DNA from: Bacillota bacterium
GTDB taxonomy: Bacteria; Bacillota; Clostridia; Acetivibrionales; DSM-1351
Assembly: GCA_023412635.1 (NCBI GenBank)
Contig: JAEYNI010000101.1
Span: 1 to 10,949 of the forward strand
Direction of reading: 5' to 3'
DNA length: 10,949 nucleotides
Shown: positions 5,558 through 10,949 of the stretch, in pieces
Layout of the letters: each line of letters starts with the position of its first letter
How positions within the stretch are numbered: the first letter of the stretch is position 1
The notes under the pieces: generated by a model
What the model was told of the DNA's origin: nothing
Database searches by the model: none
The model's input: the letters and a program-made list of their open reading frames with translations, nothing else
Translations under genes and position numbers: made by a program

Positions 5558-5902
5558 ATGGGATTAGGCTACGCAATACTTTCACTTCTGGCCATATTTG
5601 GACTTATTAGTCTATTTTTGGACATTATAAAATTGATGGGCAGGAAAAAATACTTTGTGGAGAAGGCAAATCTCGTGCTTTTGGTAAATGATCAGGAGCA
5701 GAACATTGAAAGACTGGTTAGAGAGGCAATGGAAAGCAAGTTTGTAAGAAATATAGCCTTAAACGGTAACTTTATTGTAGTCGATATGAACTCAAAGGAC
5801 GACACCCTGAAGCTTTTGAGGAAGCTTGAAAACCAATTTCCCCTGTTGGAAGTATGCTCCTTTGATGAGAGAGAATGTGTATTCTATAAAAACAGGAATT
5901 AG
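5558..5902 (+). CDS. Small one-helix membrane protein, conserved hypothetical
   Basis: 114 residues: a hydrophobic N-terminal segment (4-21), a basic stretch (GRKKYF at 28-33) that suggests a cytoplasmic C-terminus, and a soluble alpha/beta domain. That domain reads LVLLVNDQEQNIERLVREAM (39-58) and then FIVVDMNSKDDTLKLLRKL (72-90). This alternation, with an acidic VVDMNSKDDT strand end, resembles the first half of a GT-A glycosyltransferase fold. The protein is far too short for a complete enzyme, so no activity is claimed. Start ATG 5558 has GGGGAG (5545-5550) seven bases upstream. It follows the CNNM gene by 56 bases and ends at a terminator, so it is probably the second gene of that transcript. 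I do not recognise a named family. Confidence 0.75.
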   Translation: MGLGYAILSLLAIFGLISLFLDIIKLMGRKKYFVEKANLVLLVNDQEQNIERLVREAMESKFVRNIALNGNFIVVDMNSKDDTLKLLRKLENQFPLLEVCSFDERECVFYKNRN

Positions 5903-5941
5903 CAATTCTATTTGAAATTGAAATGTATAAAATTGAAATGG

Positions 5942-5980
5942 CTCCCTAGTAATGGGTTGATTACTTAGGGGGTTATTTTT
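5942..5980 (+). terminator. Rho-independent terminator after the small membrane protein
   Basis: CTCCCTAGTAAT (5942-5953) pairs with ATTACTTAGGGGG (5960-5972), with one bulged T and a GGGTTG loop, followed by TTATTTTT. It closes the CNNM plus small-protein unit. Confidence 0.8.
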
Positions 5981-6044
5981 ATGTATCGGAGCAGTCATAT
6001 AAAGAACTCTTCTTTGGTCAGTTTATATCGAAAATACGTAAACC

Positions 6045-6073
6045 TTGATGGGTAAGTTAAAATAGGATATATT
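6045..6073 (+). promoter_or_regulatory. Probable sigma-A promoter for recD2
   Basis: TTGATG (6045-6050), a 17-base spacer and TATATT (6068-6073). It lies about 90 bases upstream of the recD2 start and downstream of the previous terminator. Confidence 0.55.
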
Positions 6074-6104
6074 TAATTATAGTAACGCATGAAAAATAAA
6101 ACGG

Positions 6105-6143
6105 TAAATAGTTGAAATAGTAATTTACTATTAAATCTATTTA
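6105..6143 (+). other. Nested hairpin just ahead of the recD2 ribosome binding site
   Basis: TAAATAG (6105-6111) pairs with CTATTTA (6137-6143). Inside it AATAGT-AATTT-ACTATT (6116-6132) forms a second stem, with four-base internal loops between. The fold is AT-only apart from two G-C pairs, ends nine bases before AGGAG (6152-6156), and lacks a T tract. It may be a weak leader structure or a DNA dyad; the function is unknown. Confidence 0.35.
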
Positions 6144-6162
6144 GTGTAACCAGGAGATTTTT

Positions 6163-8574
6163 ATGGCAATTGGACAGTTTCAGCAGCAGAGGTGGTCTTT
6201 TGACAGCTATGCTGTGGGTACAAATTTAAGCATAATCGGGAGATTCGATTATAAAATATACGAAAACTCTGAAAACGGTTATAAGATATATACCTTTGAC
6301 ATAGAAAAGATTATAGATGAAGACGGCTTTGAACATGAGGCTGCAGATCAGATAAGCGTGACAGGCTATTACGAGGTTAATGAGCACTGCGCAGTTCTGC
6401 CAAGCAAAGTAATTGGAACTGTTGGCACATACAGGGGAGAAAAGCAGCTCAAGGCTGAAACAGTTGAATTTATTGAGCCTGCTACTGACGAAGGAATAAT
6501 CTCATTTCTCTCCTGCGGCATAATAAAGGGAGTAGGAGAAAAAACCGCAAGAAATATTGTATCGGGTTACAAGTCAGGCTCGAACTTTGTTGAGGGTTTT
6601 GGAAGCAGAACTCTGGAGGTTATCAAGAATGAGCCACTGTCCCTGACTAAAATCAGAGGAATATCACCCGATAAGGCGAGGGTAATCCATGATTCCTATA
6701 TGGAAAATATGGAATACCAGAATATAATGATTTTTTTTCAGAAGTTTGGTGTATCTTCCGCCAAAGCTATGAAAATATATAATTCCTTTAAGGGGACATC
6801 CATAGCCATAGCCGAGCAAAACCCGTATATGTTTGCAAATATCAGGGGCTTCGGTTTTAAGAGTTGCGATGAAATAGCAAAGAAACTGGGGATAGACCCG
6901 CATTCGATATTCAGGCTTGAGTCTGCCCTCAAAAGTGTTCTTGAAACGGCTGAAACCGACGGTCACTGCTATTTATTCAAGGACAAGCTGTTGGAAATGA
7001 CTGCGAAGGCATTGAGTGACGAAACGGATACCATTACCGCTGAGGAGCTTGAAGAGGCTTATAATAGAATGATCAAAGCAGGTAACTTTATTAATATAAC
7101 TTATTCCGAACAGAATAATAAATATGAAGCAGTTTATACTAGGGAAATGTACAAAATGGAGTATGAAACATCTCAGGCCATAAAGGAGATAGCTCGCTGC
7201 CAGCCTGATTTACTTCTTTTCAATGTAGATAAGTTGATCGAAGAATTTGAAGCCCTGAGAGGCTTTGAACTTGAAAGTATGCAGAAGGAAGCCGTTCGGG
7301 CTGTTTTTGATACTAATATGCTGATACTTACAGGCTCAGCGGGCAGCGGAAAAACTACTACTGTTGAATGTATGATTTATGTGCTGCAAAGATATTTTGC
7401 CAATCAGGAAGAGATGAGCTTTATGCTGGCAGCTCCAACGGGAAAGGCGGCAAAAAGGCTTACAGAAATCACAGGCTTTGAAGCTATGACCCTCCACAGG
7501 CTTCTGCAATTTTCCTATGAAAGCAAAGGCTTTTTTTACAGGCAGGGCAATGAGCTGCCCTATGATCTTATTGTGGTTGATGAAAGCTCGATGTTGAGCA
7601 TAGACCTTGCCCACGCACTTTTTACTGCTATTTCGCCGGGCACAAGGGTGGTTATGATTGGAGATACACAGCAGCTTCCGTCTGTAGGCGCGGGAAATGT
7701 ACTGGACGACATGATCAAGAGCGGCATAATTAAAACCGTGAAGCTGAATGTCATCAAGCGCCAGGCAGACGGTTCGGGAATTATCTCCAATGCAAACAGG
7801 ATCATTAACGGCGAAATGCCCGAGAATATCAATGAGAACAAGGATTTCTTTATAGTAGAGGAAGAGGATAAAACCCGAGTAATAAAAAGAACTCTTGAGG
7901 CGTTGAACCGCCTTATGACAGGCTATAATTACACCATCGACGACGTTCAGATCATCTGTCCTCAGAAGACTTCCGAAATAGGAACCTATGAAATGAATAA
8001 GGCTATCCAGGAACTGATAAATCCTGCCGCGCCTGGTAAGAATGAAGTTAAGAGGGGTAACAGTATTTTCAGAGAAGGTGATAAGGTTATCCACCTAAGC
8101 AATAACTATGAGTCCCCCCATTATCAAAAAGATCCGTTTACTAATAGGTACGTAGCAGAAGAGAGTTCGGGAGTTTTTAACGGAGATATTGGCAGGATAA
8201 TTGAAATATCCCAAATAAGCGAAGCAGGTTTGAATGGCGACGATGAGGATAGCAGTTCATCAACAACAGAAAGAAAAGTTGCGGTTCAGTATGATGATTT
8301 TATAATAATTTACCAGATAAATGAACTGGAAGAGATTGATCTTGCATACAGTCTTACCGTTCACAAGATGCAGGGCTCCCAGTGTGAAGCCGCTATTATT
8401 CTTTGTCATATGAGAAATTATATAATGCTAAATAGAAATCTCGGTTATACGGCAGTCACCAGAGCAAAAAAAATGGCATGCATTATAGGCCAGAAAAAAG
8501 CTGTAAAAGTCATGGTGTCAAATGTTAAGATAAACGAGAGAAACTCGATGCTGTGTGATCTTCTTAAGATATAG
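6163..8574 (+). CDS. recD2: RecD2-type ATP-dependent 5'-3' DNA helicase
   Basis: An 803-residue superfamily 1B helicase acting in DNA repair and replication-fork maintenance; it works without RecBC, unlike enterobacterial RecD. Length fits Bacillus RecD2/YrrC. An N-terminal OB-like region (about 20-105) is followed by helix-hairpin-helix stretches typical of RecD2, GIIKGVGEKTARNIV (119-133) and LTKIRGISPDKARVI (about 160-174). Helicase motifs: Walker A TGSAGSGKTTT (390-400), Walker B VVDESS (471-476), motif III GDTQQLPS (500-507), the YSLTVHKMQGSQ segment (729-740) and motif VI YTAVTRAKK (762-770). An SH3-like segment with NGDIGRI precedes motif V and carries an acidic/serine-rich insertion at about 692-703. 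ATG 6163 has AGGAG six bases upstream. The gene appears monocistronic; I see no terminator right after it. Confidence 0.95.
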   Translation: MAIGQFQQQRWSFDSYAVGTNLSIIGRFDYKIYENSENGYKIYTFDIEKIIDEDGFEHEAADQISVTGYYEVNEHCAVLPSKVIGTVGTYRGEKQLKAETVEFIEPATDEGIISFLSCGIIKGVGEKTARNIVSGYKSGSNFVEGFGSRTLEVIKNEPLSLTKIRGISPDKARVIHDSYMENMEYQNIMIFFQKFGVSSAKAMKIYNSFKGTSIAIAEQNPYMFANIRGFGFKSCDEIAKKLGIDPHSIFRLESALKSVLETAETDGHCYLFKDKLLEMTAKALSDETDTITAEELEEAYNRMIKAGNFINITYSEQNNKYEAVYTREMYKMEYETSQAIKEIARCQPDLLLFNVDKLIEEFEALRGFELESMQKEAVRAVFDTNMLILTGSAGSGKTTTVECMIYVLQRYFANQEEMSFMLAAPTGKAAKRLTEITGFEAMTLHRLLQFSYESKGFFYRQGNELPYDLIVVDESSMLSIDLAHALFTAISPGTRVVMIGDTQQLPSVGAGNVLDDMIKSGIIKTVKLNVIKRQADGSGIISNANRIINGEMPENINENKDFFIVEEEDKTRVIKRTLEALNRLMTGYNYTIDDVQIICPQKTSEIGTYEMNKAIQELINPAAPGKNEVKRGNSIFREGDKVIHLSNNYESPHYQKDPFTNRYVAEESSGVFNGDIGRIIEISQISEAGLNGDDEDSSSSTTERKVAVQYDDFIIIYQINELEEIDLAYSLTVHKMQGSQCEAAIILCHMRNYIMLNRNLGYTAVTRAKKMACIIGQKKAVKVMVSNVKINERNSMLCDLLKI

Positions 8575-8614
8575 CACTCATTTACTCCTGTAGATGGGTA
8601 AAATTCTGATGGAC

Positions 8615-8632
8615 CAATTAATAGCAATTAAT
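8615..8632 (+). repeat. Direct repeat at one helical turn upstream of the comF promoter
   Basis: CAATTAAT occurs at 8615-8622 and again at 8625-8632, a period of ten bases, ending five bases before the -35 of the comF promoter. This is the geometry of tandem protein binding, but the sequence is AT-rich and could recur by chance. Confidence 0.25.
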
Positions 8633-8636
8633 TATG

Positions 8637-8665
8637 TTGAAAATAGATACATTATAGTATATAAA
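8637..8665 (+). promoter_or_regulatory. Probable sigma-A promoter for comF-yvyF
   Basis: TTGAAA (8637-8642), a 17-base spacer and TATAAA (8660-8665), each hexamer one base from consensus. Transcription would start near 8672, about 85 bases before the inferred comF start. Confidence 0.7.
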
Positions 8666-8756
8666 TGGGAATAATGTAATATTGCATAACCTTCCAAACT
8701 GATGTAAAATGAACTTAAGAAAATGCGTGTGTTAAACGAGTAGGAGGAGGGTACAT

Positions 8757-9428
8757 ATCAGCCTGCTGGAATTTTTATTTCCTCCGAGATGCAGTATTTG
8801 CAACGTGATATTATCACCGGGAAGTCCTATTTGCTTATGCGGGCAATGTGCCGCTCAAATGGATTATTTTAACAATAGCATAAATTCCTTAAATTTGCCT
8901 GATGACTATGAAATTTACTGTGACGGAATTATATGTGTCGGCAGATATTGTAATTCACTTAAGAATTCCATAAAAAAATTCAAGTTCAGCAATAGGCCCT
9001 CGTATTATCGCACTTTTGGAAAGTTACTTGCTCTAAAAGTTCAGAATACTCCGCAATTAGGGAAAATAGATATTATAATACCCGTACCGATGCATAGAAA
9101 CAGACGGAGACAAAGGGGATATAATCAAGCGGAATTAATAGCCGGATTTACGGCTGGACTACTTGGTATAAAGTCCGAAAACCATGTTCTAATAAAAACT
9201 GTTGAAACTAAGACTCAAAGTCTGTTAAGTAAATCCCAACGCCTTAGAAATCTGGAGGGAAGTTTTAAGGTTAATTTACCAAAACGGGTTGAGGGCAGGA
9301 GTGTTTTACTGGTAGATGACATTGTAACAACAGGAAGTACTATTAATCAGTGCTGTAAAGCTTTAAAACTTGCAGGAGCTGAAAGAATCATTGCCGGTGT
9401 GATAGCAACAACAAGGGTTGACAGTTAA
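8757..9428 (+). CDS. comF: ComF family phosphoribosyltransferase-like protein (possible ATC start)
   Basis: About 223 residues. ComF (ComFC) proteins are needed for DNA uptake in competent bacteria and belong to the type I phosphoribosyltransferase fold. In frame upstream of the first standard start (GTG 8805) the sequence reads SLLEFLFPPRCSICN, the typical ComF N-terminus, so the coding region clearly starts earlier. No ATG, GTG or TTG lies between the upstream in-frame stop (8733) and 8805. A strong AGGAGGAGG (8742-8750) is six bases before ATC 8757, which is chosen here; CTG 8763 is the alternative. Numbering from ATC, zinc-ribbon cysteines are C12, C15, C26, C28 and C31, RGYNQAELI starts at 120, and the PRPP loop LLVDDIVTTGST spans about 184-195. 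yvyF follows after 47 bases, probably on the same transcript. A database entry may begin at 8805 and lose the first two cysteines. Confidence 0.9.
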   Translation: MSLLEFLFPPRCSICNVILSPGSPICLCGQCAAQMDYFNNSINSLNLPDDYEIYCDGIICVGRYCNSLKNSIKKFKFSNRPSYYRTFGKLLALKVQNTPQLGKIDIIIPVPMHRNRRRQRGYNQAELIAGFTAGLLGIKSENHVLIKTVETKTQSLLSKSQRLRNLEGSFKVNLPKRVEGRSVLLVDDIVTTGSTINQCCKALKLAGAERIIAGVIATTRVDS

Positions 9429-9475
9429 ATTTATAACCTTACATATATAACATGTTTTTTTAGGGGGAGAATGCT

Positions 9476-9886
9476 ATGCCTGATTTAAGAAACTGCAGAA
9501 GATGCGGCAGAATGTACAACTATCTTGGAGGACCGCCAATTTGTCTTGATTGTAAAAATGCAGACGAAGAGGTTTTTAAAAAGATAAAGGAATACTTGTA
9601 TGATAATCCGGGTGCTACATTATCACAGGTTGCTATGGATTGTGATGTAAGTGTCGAAAAAATCAAGATGTTTTTAAAGGAAGGCCGTCTGGAGATAACT
9701 GAAGGAGCAAATATAGTCCTTGAGTGCGAAAGATGCGGAAAATCCATCAGAACCGGCAGATTCTGCAATGACTGTCAGAATCAGCTTCATCATGACATCT
9801 CAGGAACCATTGGAAAGCCGGATAAGGAGCCTGAGGTTAAAAAGCAGACCGGAATAGGCATGAGATATTTGAACAAAAACTTCTAG
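9476..9886 (+). CDS. yvyF: YvyF-like flagellar-operon zinc-ribbon protein
   Basis: 136 residues. The first zinc knuckle uses C7, C10, C23 and C26 (NCRRCGRMYN...ICLDC). A helix-turn-helix-like segment follows, GATLSQVAMDCDVSVEKIKMFLKEG (46-70). A second knuckle uses C84, C87, C97 and C100 (CERCGKSI...CNDC), before a polar tail. This arrangement matches the small flagellar-operon protein family found between comF and flgM in Bacillus and clostridia (YvyF). Its molecular role is uncertain; the helix-turn-helix suggests DNA or protein binding and a regulatory function. ATG 9476 has GGGGGAG six bases upstream; an out-of-frame ATG at 9471 is ignored. It follows comF closely and ends before a terminator at 9981, so flgM depends on its own promoter. 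Family assignment is good, function weak. Confidence 0.85.
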   Translation: MPDLRNCRRCGRMYNYLGGPPICLDCKNADEEVFKKIKEYLYDNPGATLSQVAMDCDVSVEKIKMFLKEGRLEITEGANIVLECERCGKSIRTGRFCNDCQNQLHHDISGTIGKPDKEPEVKKQTGIGMRYLNKNF

Positions 9887-9980
9887 ATCAAGAATTTTTG
9901 TAGGCTGCTTATTAGGCAAGTAAAAAGAATTTTTGAATGCTGATATGGCAAGTTAATAAAGTTTATTATATCGATCATAA

Positions 9981-10007
9981 AGCGAGGGAGATTCCCCTCG
10001 TTTTTTT
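9981..10007 (+). terminator. Rho-independent terminator after yvyF
   Basis: CGAGGG (9983-9988) pairs with CCCTCG (9995-10000), followed by seven T residues. It separates comF-yvyF from flgM. The remainder of the 314-base gap from 9887 to 10200 is AT-rich and holds an 11-base direct repeat, AAGAATTTTTG (9890-9900 and 9925-9935), and the sigma-D promoter listed next. Confidence 0.88.
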
Positions 10008-10118
10008 ATATAATTACGAGAATATGTAGATTGCGTAATTTATTTCCCGATTTCCTGCCTTAAAATCCCTAATAGGAGCTAATTTCAGCTCTTTCCATTA
10101 TTTATTGAAAAGGAATAC

Positions 10119-10145
10119 TAAATATATTTTGCAAATTGACGATAA
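10119..10145 (+). promoter_or_regulatory. Flagellar sigma-D (sigma-28) promoter for flgM-flgN
   Basis: TAAA (10119-10122), exactly 15 bases, then GACGATAA (10138-10145). The consensus is TAAA-N15-GCCGATAA, so only one base differs. Transcription would start near 10152, about 50 bases upstream of flgM. This makes flgM a late flagellar gene under the sigma factor it inhibits, the known negative feedback design. Confidence 0.75.
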
Positions 10146-10200
10146 TAAATATAGTAGAATTAGTCTTGGTATTATGCAATTCGGAAAGTAGGTGGTAACA

Positions 10201-10488
10201 ATGAAAATCACAGGCGATATTTATAATGTATCAAAGGTCTATGATTCAAAAGGATCTGTTGGTAAAGTTAATAAAACCAGTTCTGTGGCTCCCAAAAAGG
10301 ATATAGTATCCATATCCAGCAATGCTATGGATTATCAGACGGTAGCCAAAGCTCTTAGAGATGTTCCTGATCTCAGACAAAACAAGGTTGACGAACTTTC
10401 CGAAGTATACAGATCGGGAAACTATAATGTAAGCGGACAGGAAATTATTGAGAAACTCGGGAAATCAGTGTTGGACACAAAAGCTTAA
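10201..10488 (+). CDS. flgM: FlgM, anti-sigma factor of the flagellar sigma-D
   Basis: 95 residues, the usual FlgM length. FlgM binds sigma-D (FliA) in the cytoplasm and is removed, by export in the known systems, once the hook-basal body is complete. The disordered N-terminus (1-34) and the conserved C-terminal sigma-binding part are both visible: KKDIVSISSNAMDYQTVAKAL (32-52) and RQNKVDELSEVYRSGNYNVSGQ-type sequence (59-80), ending in EIIEKLGKSVLD. ATG 10201 is preferred because AGGTGG (10190-10195) lies five bases upstream; an in-frame GTG at 10192 falls inside that ribosome binding site. The gene has its own sigma-D promoter and is followed after 71 bases by flgN, with no terminator between. 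Confidence 0.93.
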   Translation: MKITGDIYNVSKVYDSKGSVGKVNKTSSVAPKKDIVSISSNAMDYQTVAKALRDVPDLRQNKVDELSEVYRSGNYNVSGQEIIEKLGKSVLDTKA

Positions 10489-10559
10489 ATTTTGACAGAT
10501 ACAAGAGATAAAGAGTTTGGCCTAATGTGAGATGCGCAAATGTTCGGGGGTGTAATTAA

Positions 10560-10949
10560 ATGGAGGCAGAATTAGTCAGGCAACTGGTCGATATATTAAG
10601 TCAGGAAAATGATATATATGACACACTCTTCAAGATATCCAACAATAAAAAGGAATTAATTATTGGTGGAAAGGTAAATGAACTGGAGAATATCGTTAAG
10701 ATAGAACAGTCTCTGGTTATAAAAATTTCAAAGCTGGAAGATGAAAGAGAAAAGGTCGTCGGAGAATTGTGCTCGTTGTTAGGTCAAAAACCTGAGGATG
10801 TTACAATTTCGTGGCTGACAACCAAACTTGGGACAGAAGAAGCGTCCCAGTTGAAGGTTTGTCAGGAAAAAATGGTTAAAAAGATTAATGAACTCAAAGA
10901 TAATAATGAACTTAATTCAAAGCTTATTAAAAATTCTCTTGATTACATT
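10560..10949 (+). CDS. flgN: FlgN, flagellar export chaperone (3' end outside window)
   Basis: 130 residues are present and the frame is still open at the last base; full-length FlgN is usually about 140-160 residues. FlgN binds the hook-filament junction proteins FlgK and FlgL and guides them to the flagellar export apparatus. The sequence is mostly charged helix, as in the family: MEAELVRQLVDILSQENDIY (1-20), then LENIVKIEQSLVIKISKLEDE (43-63), and a third helix with KINELKDNNELNSKLI near the end. A short loop with LGQKPEDVTISWLT sits between the helices. ATG 10560 is preceded by GGGGG (10546-10550), nine bases upstream. Position right after flgM supports the call, and flgK would be expected next. 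Confidence 0.88.
   Translation, partial: MEAELVRQLVDILSQENDIYDTLFKISNNKKELIIGGKVNELENIVKIEQSLVIKISKLEDEREKVVGELCSLLGQKPEDVTISWLTTKLGTEEASQLKVCQEKMVKKINELKDNNELNSKLIKNSLDYI

Noticed and set aside
5915..5940. Direct repeat AAATTGAAATG, two copies 15 bases apart
   Set aside because: Short, AT-rich and between a stop codon and a terminator; chance recurrence is the simplest explanation.
7336..8094. Long open frame on the minus strand within recD2 (252 codons)
   Set aside because: It lies wholly opposite a strongly conserved helicase gene, and its translation shows no domain or sensible start context. It is a shadow of recD2 codon usage, as are the other minus-strand frames.
9890..9935. Direct repeat AAGAATTTTTG, two copies 35 bases apart
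   Set aside because: Low complexity and not placed near any promoter or attachment-like feature.
10136..10160. Sigma-A promoter TTGACG...TAGAAT before flgM
   Set aside because: The spacer is only 13 bases. The sigma-D match overlapping it has correct spacing.

Overview
The window looks like a chromosomal segment of a low-to-moderate G+C anaerobic Firmicute, most likely a cellulolytic cluster III clostridium (Ruminiclostridium / Clostridium cellulolyticum-like). This is inferred from AT-rich intergenic DNA, strong GGAGG-type ribosome binding sites, an S-box riboswitch ahead of metK, a low-G+C type FtsH and RecD2, and a YvyF-FlgM-FlgN flagellar cluster. All genes are on the plus strand. I see no transposase, phage gene, tRNA, rRNA or CRISPR array.

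Left part (1-3614): the 3' end of ftsH closes with a terminator. A long structured leader, carrying a possible 28-codon minicistron, precedes a small hotdog thioesterase of the FlK type with its catalytic triad spacing intact. A SAM-I riboswitch with its own terminator follows. It is separated from metK by about 270 bases of further folded DNA: a TA-flanked inverted repeat, a hairpin, a long bulged stem and a possible anti-Shine-Dalgarno pairing.

Middle part (3494-8574): about 700 bases without a conventional gene hold the metK terminator, two possible micro-ORFs, a candidate promoter/operator and a terminator. They lead into a CNNM/CBS/CorC membrane protein, probably an Mg2+ exporter, with an apparent TTG start. 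A small one-helix membrane protein of unknown function comes next and ends at a terminator. A promoter then drives recD2, a complete 803-residue helicase.

Right part (8575-10949): a near-consensus promoter leads to comF, whose coding sequence extends upstream of the first standard start codon and may begin at ATC. Next are the YvyF-like zinc-ribbon flagellar-operon protein and a terminator. A good match to the flagellar sigma-D (sigma-28) promoter then precedes flgM (anti-sigma-D) and flgN (a flagellar export chaperone, cut by the window edge). The logic is the one known from Bacillus: FlgM holds sigma-D inactive until the hook is finished, FlgN escorts the hook-filament junction proteins, and the comF-yvyF-flgM-flgN order matches the Bacillus comF/flgM neighbourhood.

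No clear new multi-gene system is visible. The best leads are the structured leaders, the comF start, the unexplained micro-ORFs and the flgM promoter.
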